From positions 248,001 to 312,000 of the forward strand of contig NZ_AZCP01000002.1 in the NCBI RefSeq assembly GCF_001433855.1: a DNA stretch of 64,000 nt, written 5' to 3'. Position 1 is the stretch's first letter. Each line of letters begins with the position of its first letter. This stretch comes from Levilactobacillus brevis ATCC 14869 = DSM 20054 (lineage in GTDB: Bacteria; Bacillota; Bacilli; Lactobacillales; Lactobacillaceae). The position numbers and the translations under genes were made by a program. Below the pieces are notes generated by a model. That model was not told where the DNA came from and did not search any database. It saw nothing but the letters and a program-made list of their open reading frames with translations. Of this stretch, positions 7,450 through 16,400 are shown piece after piece.

Positions 7450-7552
7450 TCAAGTCGTCATCATGTAGATGCGACTTGAGCTCCCAGAGCGATTTTCGCA
7501 TCTGCGCCGGCTAACTTTCTGATGGGCCTGCACGGATGTTTTATCCGGTGTT
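7450..7552 (+). promoter_or_regulatory. Trp-type leader: alternative RNA helices
   Basis: Segment 1 (TCAAGTCG 7450-7457 then CATC 7459-7462) starts right after the stop codon and pairs with segment 2 (GATGCGACTTGA 7468-7479) over 12 bp with one bulge. Segment 2 with its upstream bases (7464-7474) can instead pair with segment 3 (TCGCATCTGCG 7496-7506) over 11 bp with two wobbles. Segment 3 (GCGCCGG 7504-7510) can pair with CCGGTGT (7545-7551) in the terminator's 3' arm. A ribosome at the stop codon hides segment 1 and favours 2:3 and termination; a stall at the Trp codon favours 1:2, freeing segment 3 to oppose the terminator. No T-box motif was found. Confidence 0.65.
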
Positions 7553-7565
7553 GCGGGTCCTTTTT
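7524..7565 (+). terminator. Attenuator terminator of the Trp-type leader
   Basis: GGGCCTGCA then CGGAT pairs with ATCCG and TGCGGGTCC across a short loop, with a four-base bulge on the 3' side, followed by TTTTT. It lies between leader peptide and first structural gene. Confidence 0.8.
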
Positions 7566-7570
7566 CTTTG

Positions 7571-7600
7571 GGGCACCCAGCCGGTCTGGGTGCCCTTTTT
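7571..7600 (+). terminator. Second, perfect terminator before the TrpX-like gene
   Basis: GGGCACCCAG, loop CCGGT, CTGGGTGCCC, then TTTTT. It follows the first terminator by six bases, still upstream of the structural gene, so it too must be bypassed for expression. Confidence 0.85.
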
Positions 7601-7638
7601 GTCGCGATAAGCAAAAAATCAAGTGAGGTTGATGCGCT

Positions 7639-8634
7639 ATGAAACGCCTGTATGGATTAATTGGAATTATTGTTATTTTTCTCTGTTTTGCCTTTGTTCA
7701 AGAGAGCCGTCCCCAGTCAGCTACCCGGCAAAAAGTCCCCACAGTTGGCATCTTACAGCTGCTATCTCACCCTGCCCTTGACACAATTCATAAGGGGATT
7801 ATTCATGGCTTGGCTGAAGAAGGCTACCATGTGGGTAAAAACATCAAAATTGATTATCAAAATGCCCAAAATGACCAAAGTAATCTAAAAACGATGAGTG
7901 CCCGGTTCGTCAATGAAGACGCCGATGCCATGATTGGTATTGCGACGCCAGCTGCGCAAGCGTTAGCGAACGCTAGCAGCAAAACCCCCATCGTCTTAGG
8001 AGCTATCACTGATCCCAAAGGAGCAGACTTGGTCAAGAGTAACCGTCACCCCGGAAATAATGTTACGGGGGTCTCTGATCAAGCACCACTCAAATCACAG
8101 TTACACCTGATCAAAAAAGTTATGCCGAAGATGAAGACGCTGGGAATTATCTACACGTCATCTGATTCTTCCGCCACCGCGCAATACCATCAATTCGTTG
8201 CTTTATGTAAGAAAGAACACGTTCGCTTAAAGTCCTATTCAATCGCTAATACCAACGACTTGAATCAGGTTGCCGAAGAAATGGTCACCCAAGTTGATGC
8301 TGTCTACGTGCCAACTGATAATACCATTGCCAGTGCGATGCAAACATTAGTTGCGGCTGCCAATGCCCAGAAGGTGCCTGTCTTTCCGGCCGTAGATACC
8401 ATGGTTAAGTCTGGTGGCCTTGCAACTCTCAGCGTTAACCAGTACCAATTGGGAGTTGAAACGGGTAAAATGACGGCCGCCATTTTACGAGGTAAGAACC
8501 CGGCAACCATGCCAATCAAGTTTGAACGCCAAGGTGAAATGGCGATTAACTTATCAGCAGCTAAAAAGCTGGGTATCACCTTACCAACATCTGTCGTTAA
8601 AGAAGCGCAAACCCACGGGGAGGTTTTTAAATGA
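7639..8634 (+). CDS. ABC transporter substrate-binding protein (TrpX-like), Trp-leader operon
   Basis: Protein of 331 residues of the ABC_sub_bind family, paralogous to the lipoprotein at 4868-5833 (shared VGILQLLSHPALD, IATPAAQALA, VPTDNTIASAMQT). The N-terminus (MKRLYGLIGIIVIFLCFAFV) is a single hydrophobic segment but lacks a proper lipobox: the Cys is preceded by IFL, not by a small residue. The protein may be held by an uncleaved anchor. It starts at ATG 7639, with GAGG about 12 bases upstream, and overlaps the permease start by four bases (ATGA). The Trp-containing leader suggests tryptophan or another aromatic compound as substrate. Confidence 0.87.
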   Translation: MKRLYGLIGIIVIFLCFAFVQESRPQSATRQKVPTVGILQLLSHPALDTIHKGIIHGLAEEGYHVGKNIKIDYQNAQNDQSNLKTMSARFVNEDADAMIGIATPAAQALANASSKTPIVLGAITDPKGADLVKSNRHPGNNVTGVSDQAPLKSQLHLIKKVMPKMKTLGIIYTSSDSSATAQYHQFVALCKKEHVRLKSYSIANTNDLNQVAEEMVTQVDAVYVPTDNTIASAMQTLVAAANAQKVPVFPAVDTMVKSGGLATLSVNQYQLGVETGKMTAAILRGKNPATMPIKFERQGEMAINLSAAKKLGITLPTSVVKEAQTHGEVFK

Positions 8635-9533
8635 GTTTAATGGTATCTGCAATCGGACAAGGCCTCCTTTGGGCCGTCCTCGGGGTAGGATTATTCCTGA
8701 CCTTTAGAATTTTAGACTTTGCCGATATGACGGTTGAGGGCACTTTCCCATTAGGTGCCGCCACCGCCGTCGCGGCTATTAGTAACGGCATGAATCCGAT
8801 TCTGGCAACCTTGCTGGCGTTTATCGCCGGAGCCGCAGCCGGGTTAATTACCGGATTGCTCTATACGAAAGGGCACATTCCCATTCTATTAGCGGGAATC
8901 TTAGTGATGACTGCCTGCTACTCAGTCAATTTACGAATTATGAGCGGTCGTTCCAACGTCTCACTCTTAGGAAAAGAAACGTTGTTTAAATCCCACTTTC
9001 TAGCCTCTCTACCACACTACTTCGATAGTGTCGTCCTCGGCGCCGGTGTCATGATTATCGTCACCACTCTCGTCATTTATTTCTTACAAACCGAACTGGG
9101 GCAAGGCTTCATTGCCACTGGCGATAATCAAACCATGGCTCGCTCTTTGGGAATCAATACCGATAACATGAAGATCATGGGATTAATGGTCTCTAACGGT
9201 CTGATTGCTTTTGGCGGCGCCTTAGTCGCGCAGAACAACGGTTATGCCGATGTTAACATGGGAATTGGGATCATCGTTATTGCTCTAGCCTCCATCATTA
9301 TTGGTGAAGTGGCCTTTGGTGATTTAACATTAAATCAACGGCTCGTGGCTGTAACTTTAGGTAGTATCCTCTACCGATTCGTCTTGTTAATCGTTCTAAA
9401 ACTAGGCTTCAACGCCACCGATTTGAACTTGGTTTCTTCGGTCGTCTTAGCACTCTGCATGATGTTGCCCGTCTTCAAGAACGTTCTCAACTTCAAGCAT
9501 ATTTTGAAACGGGGGTTAGATACCAATGACTAA
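8631..9533 (+). CDS. ABC transporter permease (TrpY/YckA-like branched-chain type)
   Basis: Integral membrane protein of 300 residues with eight or more hydrophobic segments, of the BPD_transp_2 family. It is the intact counterpart of the broken permease at 3885-4850; its LITGLLYTKGHIP segment spans the position where the other copy has TGA. Family-typical NGLIAFGGALVAQNNGYADV lies in the middle and is the coupling region for the ATPase. The ATG at 8631 overlaps the upstream stop and has GGGAGG 7 bases before it. Its own end overlaps the ATPase gene by eight bases, so the three genes are translationally coupled. Confidence 0.9.
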   Translation: MSLMVSAIGQGLLWAVLGVGLFLTFRILDFADMTVEGTFPLGAATAVAAISNGMNPILATLLAFIAGAAAGLITGLLYTKGHIPILLAGILVMTACYSVNLRIMSGRSNVSLLGKETLFKSHFLASLPHYFDSVVLGAGVMIIVTTLVIYFLQTELGQGFIATGDNQTMARSLGINTDNMKIMGLMVSNGLIAFGGALVAQNNGYADVNMGIGIIVIALASIIIGEVAFGDLTLNQRLVAVTLGSILYRFVLLIVLKLGFNATDLNLVSSVVLALCMMLPVFKNVLNFKHILKRGLDTND

Positions 9534-10296
9534 ACCACTCCTTGAATTAAAAGACGTTGTCCTCAAGGTCAACCGGAACACACCCGAAGAAATCATGATT
9601 TTAGATCATCTCAACCTGACCATTAACGCCGGAGATTTCATCACCGTGCTGGGTTCTAATGGTGCTGGGAAATCAACCTTATTTAACGCCATCGGTGGTG
9701 ATCTCAGTATTGATAGCGGTCAAATCCTCCTCAATGGCAAGGACATTGCCCACGAATCTGTCGAGAAACGTACGCGTTTTTTAGCCCGGGTTTTTCAGGA
9801 TCCAAAATTAGGCACGGCTCCCCGAATGAACGTGGCCGAGAATCTACTATTAGCTGAGAGCCGCGGGCAGCACCGCGGATTACGGCCCCGGCACCTTAAT
9901 AAACAACTCGACCGCTACCGTGAATTAACTGCTACCATGCATAATGGTCTTGACAGTCGCTTAACTACGGCTACGGGGAACTTGTCTGGTGGTCAACGTC
10001 AGGCCTTAAGCTTTCTGATGGCAACGCTCAAACGCCCGGAAATCCTACTGCTGGATGAGCATACAGCTGCCTTAGATCCACAGACCAGTCAAGATCTCAT
10101 GCACTTGACGAATGAACGGGTTCAACAAGAGAAGCTAACTTGTTTAATGATCACCCATCACTTGGAGGATGCCCTAACCTATGGTAATCGCCTCATTGTC
10201 TTACATCACGGGCAGGTAACTTTCGACGTAGCCGGAGAAGCCAAAGCTGCTTTGACCACCGAAAAACTTTATAGTTTCTTTGCCGACATTGAATAG
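9526..10296 (+). CDS. ABC transporter ATP-binding protein, Trp-leader operon
   Basis: ATPase of 256 residues with Walker A GSNGAGKST, Q-loop FQDPKLG, signature LSGGQRQ and Walker B LLLLDEHTAALDP. It is the close paralogue of the ATPase at 3179-3952 and energises the permease encoded immediately upstream (eight-base overlap). It is the last gene of the operon; a terminator follows eight bases after the stop. All catalytic motifs are present, so this copy of the transporter looks complete. Confidence 0.9.
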   Translation: MTKPLLELKDVVLKVNRNTPEEIMILDHLNLTINAGDFITVLGSNGAGKSTLFNAIGGDLSIDSGQILLNGKDIAHESVEKRTRFLARVFQDPKLGTAPRMNVAENLLLAESRGQHRGLRPRHLNKQLDRYRELTATMHNGLDSRLTTATGNLSGGQRQALSFLMATLKRPEILLLDEHTAALDPQTSQDLMHLTNERVQQEKLTCLMITHHLEDALTYGNRLIVLHHGQVTFDVAGEAKAALTTEKLYSFFADIE

Positions 10297-10303
10297 GTCT
10301 CTT

Positions 10304-10338
10304 AAAAGGCACGAATCCAGCAGATTCGTGCCTTTTTA
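10304..10338 (+). terminator. Intrinsic terminator after the Trp-leader operon
   Basis: AAAGGCACGAATC, loop CAGCA, GATTCGTGCC, then TTTTT: a 13-bp stem with a T tract. Confidence 0.9.
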
Positions 10339-10365
10339 TTACACTCAATTCTCAACTTAATAGCG

Positions 10366-10398
10366 AAATTATTAGATTTTATTTATGAAAATTATTAG
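10366..10398 (+). repeat. Direct repeat upstream of the WxL operon promoter
   Basis: AAATTATTAG occurs exactly at 10366-10375 and 10389-10398, a 23-base period, with similar TTTTATT following each copy. The second copy ends five bases before the -35 element. Two helically phased repeats just upstream of -35 are typical of activator binding sites, for instance response regulators. The regulator is not in the window. Confidence 0.45.
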
Positions 10399-10403
10399 TT
10401 TTA

Positions 10404-10432
10404 TTGACAAATATAGAATAATCTGATAATCT
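10404..10432 (+). promoter_or_regulatory. Promoter of the WxL operon
   Basis: TTGACA (10404-10409), 17-base spacer, extended -10 TGATAATCT (10424-10432). The predicted transcript has an untranslated leader of roughly 90 bases before ATG 10533. Confidence 0.7.
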
Positions 10433-10532
10433 TATTTACATCACATAACGTTAACTATTTTAAAACAAAAAAAGTTGTTGTGTGACACTTTGATGTTGTT
10501 GGACAGATTCATCAATCGAAAGGAGAATACCG

Positions 10533-11237
10533 ATGAAAAAACATTTACTCATCAGTGCCCTAGCCCTTGGTTTGATCGCTGCCCCCGCGACCCTCGTTCA
10601 TGCCGACTCAGAGGGTTCCACACTTAGTCAATTAGAACTGATTGATAACAACGGCCCAACTGTCCCTGTCGATCCCACCGACCCAACAAAACCACAAGAT
10701 CCCAATGATCCAGATAACCCTGGAACCGGGAACTTAGGTAAACTGACGTTGGATGTGGCACCAGCTACCTTCAACTTCGGTCAAGTTGCGGTTTATGCCA
10801 GTGCCAAAACTTATCAAGCTAAGACAACTGGGACTGGTCACCAATATATTCAGGTCACCGATAACCGGGATGTGGATGAACAAGGCTGGCAAGTGACCGT
10901 CGAACAAAACCACGATTTAACCGAGACAACTGGTGCTACACCTCACGTTCTAACTGGTAGCACGATTGCCATTCCAGCCGGAACACCTCGCAACAGTCTC
11001 GCCAATGATCCTACAGTAGCAGACACGAACTTGCTGACTCACGCCGCCGAAGTTAACGAAGAAAATGGCGCCGTAACTGTTTTCGAAACAACGGCTACCA
11101 CCAACTCTGGTAAGGGCACCTCCGTTAAGAACTGGAACCCTGAAGAGGTTTCCCTGACAATTCCTAAGAACACTGCCAAAAAAGGGATTTACCAAAACAC
11201 CCTGAAATGGACCTTAACCGCTGGCACTCAAAGTTAG
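10533..11237 (+). CDS. WxL-domain surface protein, first of the operon
   Basis: Secreted protein of 234 residues. A signal peptide (MKKHLLISALALGLIAAPAT, cleavage near VHA-DS) is followed by a Pro/Asp linker (VPVDPTDPTKPQDPNDPDNP) and a WxL domain that fills the rest. The two WxL motifs are GWQVTV near the middle and KWTLTA close to the C-terminus. WxL domains bind peptidoglycan non-covalently and display proteins on low-GC Gram-positive cell walls. It is the first gene of a five-gene cluster whose other members are typical WxL partners. RBS AAAGGAG lies 8 bases before ATG. Confidence 0.92.
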   Translation: MKKHLLISALALGLIAAPATLVHADSEGSTLSQLELIDNNGPTVPVDPTDPTKPQDPNDPDNPGTGNLGKLTLDVAPATFNFGQVAVYASAKTYQAKTTGTGHQYIQVTDNRDVDEQGWQVTVEQNHDLTETTGATPHVLTGSTIAIPAGTPRNSLANDPTVADTNLLTHAAEVNEENGAVTVFETTATTNSGKGTSVKNWNPEEVSLTIPKNTAKKGIYQNTLKWTLTAGTQS

Positions 11238-11262
11238 TCCCCACTTAAAAGGAGGCCCTCGC

Positions 11263-11955
11263 ATGATCCAGTTTAGCCAAAAACTACTCACATTGATGAC
11301 AGTAGCCGTGCTTGGTGCGGCAACCGTTCCAGTAGTCGCCCACGCCTCAAGTGCCGAAACACAAGGTGCTATCAGCTTTATTGATGACGATGGTGCAACT
11401 GCGCCAGTTGACCCGGTTAACCCCGGTACCCCACTACCAGACACCGATCCGAATAATCCAGCAACGGGGAACACTGGAACCTTAACTTTAGACGTTGCAC
11501 CTAAGACCTTTAACTTCGGGACCGTCGCTGCAAGTAACGCCGCCAAAGACTACGTCGCCACTGGTAGTCAAAATCAGTATCTCCAGATCTCCGATAAGCG
11601 AACCGACACGGATGGTTGGCAGGTTAACGTCAAGCAAGATCGGACGTTAACGGATACTAACACAAACTACGTGTTGACTGGCGCTACGATTCATCTCCCT
11701 CAAGGAACCGCACGTAACTCACTCAATGCGCCCACTTCAAGTCCTGATCCCAACTTAGTGGTTGCCCCATCAGTTGCTATCACCAATGTGGATCAACCGG
11801 TGGTTACCGCTCAAACGGTTAAAACCGGTAAGGCCGTATCGACCTTAACCTGGAATGCCGGTGCTGTTAAACTATCCGTTCCTAAATTGACCGCCAAGAA
11901 AGGAAGTTATACCAACAATGTTGTCTGGACCTTAGTGGCTCACGCGACCCAATAG
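11263..11955 (+). CDS. WxL-domain surface protein, second of the operon
   Basis: Secreted protein of 230 residues with the same plan as its neighbour: signal peptide ending in VVAHAS, short Pro-rich linker and a WxL domain with GWQVNV and VWTLVA. The two share blocks such as LTLDVAP, TFNFG and GTARNSL, so they arose by duplication, though sequence identity is moderate. The start is ATG 11263 with AAGGAGG 8 bases upstream, 25 bases after the preceding stop. It probably forms a complex with the DUF916 protein encoded next. Confidence 0.92.
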   Translation: MIQFSQKLLTLMTVAVLGAATVPVVAHASSAETQGAISFIDDDGATAPVDPVNPGTPLPDTDPNNPATGNTGTLTLDVAPKTFNFGTVAASNAAKDYVATGSQNQYLQISDKRTDTDGWQVNVKQDRTLTDTNTNYVLTGATIHLPQGTARNSLNAPTSSPDPNLVVAPSVAITNVDQPVVTAQTVKTGKAVSTLTWNAGAVKLSVPKLTAKKGSYTNNVVWTLVAHATQ

Positions 11956-11971
11956 CGTACAGGAGGATCTC

Positions 11972-13012
11972 ATGAAAAAAATCACGACCCTTTTATTACT
12001 CATTAGTGGCATCTTCATCGGTAGCTCTGGCTTAAATGCTCAGGCGGCTGATCACTCAAACGCCAATATTCAGTATAGCGTCAACAAAATCAGTCCCGGT
12101 AACGAAGTCGATGCCAACAGTTCCTTTTACGATTTGAAGGTTAAACCCGGACAGACTCGCCAGATTCAAGCAAGAATCCGCAATGCAACCGCTAAACAAA
12201 TCACAGTTAAATCAAAATTTTTTACGACTTTTACCAATAACTCCGGACAGGTTGCGTACACGCAGGCGGCTAAAAAAGATGACACTAGTTTGCAGAATAA
12301 AATCAGTGATTTTACCGAGATCAAAAAAGGTGATGAACAAGTCACCATTCCTGCTAAAGGTAGTCGCGTGGTTACAGCAACCATCAAGGTACCGCAATCG
12401 GCCACCGGTGTCATGCTAGGCTCCTGGTATTTTGAAAAAAACAATCAAAACGCCGGAAAACCAGCCAACGGCATCAATATCAACCACAAGTATGGCTATG
12501 CGCTAGCCGTGAAACTCACGACCAAAGAAATTAGCCATCCCAAGCTAACTTTGGGTACCGTGACACCCGGACTAAAAAACTATCGCAAAGCCGTTCTTGC
12601 CACAATCCACAATCCCCGTCCAGCTGTTATGAGTCAACTGAGTGTTAAAACTGAAGTGACCCAAAAGGGGGCAACCACTGTGTTATTCAAAAATACCAGT
12701 CAAAATTTGATCATGGCCCCCAATTCCCACTTCCAGTATCCCACCTTTTTAGATAAGCAACCTATGAAGGCCGGAGACTATACGCTCAACATGACCGTAA
12801 CCACCAAAGATGCCAAGTGGCCGGATCAAACGTGGCAGTGGTCTAAGAATTTTACCATCACTAATGAACAAGCACGACAAAATAACCGACAAGCTAAAAA
12901 TGACCCCGATGTACCGATTAGTATTTGGTGGTACGTCGCCGGCGTTGTTCTAATCGCCGCTATCTCTGCCGGTATTGTCTACCTGCTGATGAATCGTAAG
13001 CGACGACAGTAA
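11972..13012 (+). CDS. WxL-interacting protein with DUF916 and DUF3324 domains
   Basis: Protein of 346 residues with a signal peptide (MKKITTLLLLISGIFIGSSG), a DUF916 region (NIQYSVNKISPGNEVDANSSFYDL, residues about 30-150), a DUF3324 region (about 160-300) and a C-terminal membrane helix (WWYVAGVVLIAAISAGIVYL) with a KRRQ tail. This is the standard partner of WxL proteins; the first domain resembles a peptidoglycan-binding module and the second is thought to bind WxL partners or host proteins. RBS AGGAGG lies 7 bases before the ATG. Neighbours on both sides belong to the same operon. Confidence 0.92.
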   Translation: MKKITTLLLLISGIFIGSSGLNAQAADHSNANIQYSVNKISPGNEVDANSSFYDLKVKPGQTRQIQARIRNATAKQITVKSKFFTTFTNNSGQVAYTQAAKKDDTSLQNKISDFTEIKKGDEQVTIPAKGSRVVTATIKVPQSATGVMLGSWYFEKNNQNAGKPANGININHKYGYALAVKLTTKEISHPKLTLGTVTPGLKNYRKAVLATIHNPRPAVMSQLSVKTEVTQKGATTVLFKNTSQNLIMAPNSHFQYPTFLDKQPMKAGDYTLNMTVTTKDAKWPDQTWQWSKNFTITNEQARQNNRQAKNDPDVPISIWWYVAGVVLIAAISAGIVYLLMNRKRRQ

Positions 13013-13034
13013 TCACCATTAGGAGGTGCTGACC

Positions 13035-13397
13035 ATGTTCAACTGGCTTAGGCCATTACTCCTTGGAGTTCTCCTATTTGGCGGACTCCTCCTCAGCCCC
13101 CCGTTAACTACCTGGGCTGCCAAAACATCGACGACCACCTTAGAGCTCATCGATGACCAGCACCCACCCGAAATCAAGGGGTATAAACGGGGCCAACCAC
13201 ATGAATTTGTGACCGGCCCCCTTTTTACTGGCGAAGATGCCGATGATTCCTTGAAAGCGGGCCAAACATCCCCTCCCGGATCGCAGTTTTTGCCGCAAAC
13301 TAACGAATCACGGCAGCTGCTATTAATGATGGGCGGTGTCTTAATTGGGTTAACGGGACTATTGCTTTTTCTCCTAGCTCGCCACAGAAAGGAGTGA
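13035..13397 (+). CDS. Small sortase-anchored protein with LPQTNE signal
   Basis: Protein of 120 residues: signal peptide, about 60 residues of polar mature chain, then LPQTNE, a hydrophobic helix (LLLMMGGVLIGLTGLLLFLL) and a positive tail (ARHRKE). This is a complete cell-wall sorting signal of the LPQTxE type used by lactobacillus sortase A. The start chosen is ATG 13035, 8 bases after AGGAGG; the GTG at 13026 overlaps that site. Small LPxTG proteins of this type are regular members of WxL clusters and may covalently anchor the complex. Six bases separate it from the next gene. Confidence 0.88.
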   Translation: MFNWLRPLLLGVLLFGGLLLSPPLTTWAAKTSTTTLELIDDQHPPEIKGYKRGQPHEFVTGPLFTGEDADDSLKAGQTSPPGSQFLPQTNESRQLLLMMGGVLIGLTGLLLFLLARHRKE

Positions 13398-13403
13398 CTT
13401 CCT

Positions 13404-16400
13404 GTGACGTTAACATCCCGTTTTTGGTTTACACTACTCGCCACCCTATCCTTAATCTTAGGGTTAGTGACCACCAGTGGCTTTGCTTGGTTCAGCGTAC
13501 ACGCAGCCGAAAAGGCCCCACTAATATTACGCACGTCAGATAAGCAGCTCACCGTGGATCAGCCATTCACGGTTACCTTAGACCCACAAGAATCCACTGG
13601 TGACACGTTTACGCTACAACTTCCCCACAGCTTAAACATTGACGAGACCGCAACTAAATCACAAAACAAATCAATCAAGACCCTAGAAATGACCGCTTTA
13701 CGTGAATTACGCGTGACGGTTGCAACCACAGCTCAACCGCAACCCATCAACCTGGTATTGACTGCACAAAAAGCACAAACGATCACCCTTCAAGCCAAGA
13801 CTACTATTCAGGCCTTAACACCGACCGACGATGCCACTGAAACAGCTGATAATCAGACTATTGAGCTGGCATCTAATGTATTAGAACTAACCATACGGGC
13901 ACACCCGACGCCGGAACCAGCTATCCCCGTTGTCCCTAAATTATCGCAGCCCACCGAAAAGGCTGGTTCATCCCTAACATCGTCTCAGGATGCTGTCACT
14001 GAATCGTCAGCCACTGAAAAAAGTGAGACTGATCAGGAGACCACATCAACGAAGCAAGCCGCAACAACATCTGAAAAAGCCCCCACGGCAACGCCAAAAG
14101 CTGCCGCAGAGGTCACACCCCTCACCACTTCGGTCATTACCAGCTATGCTGCCTTAAAAACCGCTTACGCTGATAATTCGGTCACCACGATTGAATTAGG
14201 GGCAAACATCACCCAATCCGGAACAGCCGCTACCGATTTGGGTACTCGAACGAGTAACCTAACCATCGACGGTAAAGGCTACGCTTTAGACATCGGCGTC
14301 ACAAACTTTCGGTTGGGGAGTACAACCACTGCCCAAACCTTTACCTTAAAGAACTTTAGCACTATCCGCTCGGCCGCCACTAGTGGCACCGGCACCGCTG
14401 GTTCTTTAGCCATCGTACAAAGTGGTTCAGATGGTGGTACGACGGAAGGTGGTGCCAAATGGACCATCAACCTAGCTGATTTGACAACTGATTCTTCCGT
14501 TCTGCGGTTAGTCAACAGTCCCGGAAACCTGGTTAATATCAGTGGAACTGTTAATTCAACAACGGTTTGGGAAAGCATGGTGACCGGTGGCGTATCCGTT
14601 GCTGCCGATGCCCACTTCACCGCTCGCAAAAAGTTTACTAATGGCGAAAATCGCTCATTCTTTTGGTTTTCGGCCACCAGTACGGCTGGCACCGGTACTC
14701 GTCAATTCACGATTGGCACCAACGCTGTGGTTGACACTGTGGGCGCTCCAAGTGATACCAGCTACCCCGTCATCTATAATCAGTATGACAGTGTCACGGT
14801 CGGCACCGGGGCAACGTTGATTGCGAAAATGTATGGCAACGCCTATCGTGCCGAACGGGCCAATACGTTTACCGCCAATACCGGAAGTAAAGTCACCCTA
14901 GAAAATCTATCAACCAGTGGCGCTAACAACGCCCTCAACTACGGCGGCTTGTTAGGTAGCAGTACCTTTACCGTTAACCCTGGCGCCGAATTGTATATCA
15001 CTAACAACGCTCCTGTCCCCGTTTTCGGCGGTAATTTGCTTAATGTCAGTATTCTCCTCGATAGTCTTAAAGCCTACGATATAAAAAACACGTCAACTGG
15101 CTTAACGGCGGCTACTGGATCAATCGTCAACGTTACCATTCAGAGTTTTGAAATCCGTAATACGAACCTCTCGATGTGGTCCGTTACCTTGCCCATCTCG
15201 GTCAGCGCTAAGGCCACCTTTAAAAACGTTGAGTGGATCAAACAGACACTGTTAGTCGTCACTTCTAGTGACCTGTTGTTAGTTTCCCTATTCTCCTTTT
15301 CCTTAGCTCGCCGAATCAACAATACGTTGGCTATCCCTACTGCCAAATTCAGTTCCCCATACACGGCTAGTTTGGGACAAGAGCTGGTCACCGACGCAGA
15401 TAAACAAGTCCGGGTTCGGGTAATCGTGAGCTATTCGGAATCTGGTGGCCTCCAAACACCAGTCTATGCGACAAGTGGTCAAGCGAGTGTCCTTCTAACT
15501 GATGATCTGGCGGCTCAACAAACCGCCACGACCGACGCCAACGGTTACGCGACCTTCACTTTGAATCATTATCCACTCGCCGGTAAATCCCTTTCGGCAC
15601 AAGTAACCACCACGATTCAAAGTGATCCGGTAAGCATTACGGTTCAAGACAAAACCCCACCAGCTCCCGTGACCGTCACTAACGGTAAAATTGTGGCTGA
15701 CCAAACGAGTCTGACTGGAACGGGTGCTGAACCCGGAAGCGTATTACGTTATACGGTCAACGGTCAATCAGCAGTGAACGCTAGTGGCACTCCACTTACA
15801 ACCACCGCTAGTAGTACGGGAAGTTGGACACTGGCTACACCAACACCTAAATTAAAAGCCAACGATGTCATTCAACTCTTTGCTAAAGATGCTGCCGGTA
15901 ATGAGAATCCAATGACGGCAACCACTTACCATGACAACACATTCGCCGCAGCAACTAGCTACACGGTTGCACCAGCTAATGGTCCCACAAAACCGACCAT
16001 TCCAGATGCACCGGGTACTGGCGATGCAACCGATGTGGAAAATCCGGGAACCGGCAATACTGGCGAATTACGATTGGATTATGCGCCAAGTCGCTTTAAT
16101 TTTGGGACCGTAAAAACCAGTATGCAACGACAAACCTATACCGCCAGTCGCGTTAACAATGTCGCCAAACAGTGGTTACAAGTCTCAGATAACCGGCTAA
16201 ACGCTACTGGTTGGCAAGTCACTGTTGCCCAGCCAACTGCATTTACTAGCAGCACCGGTAAAACGTTAACTGGCGCCGAACTCAAACTACCAGTTGGTCA
16301 CACTTATAATGAACACACCACAACTGGCTTAACCAGCTATGGCTTAACCGTTAATAACGCAGCTCAGCCAATTTTCAGAGCCAGTTCTGGCAATGGTCGG

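Noticed and set aside
7339-7600. T-box riboswitch upstream of the Trp-leader transporter
   Set aside because: No T-box core or typical stem I; a translatable Trp-containing ORF and alternative helices explain the leader better.
14279-14692. 137-codon ORF antisense to the large WxL gene
   Set aside because: Shadow frame without ribosome site, inside a clear coding region.
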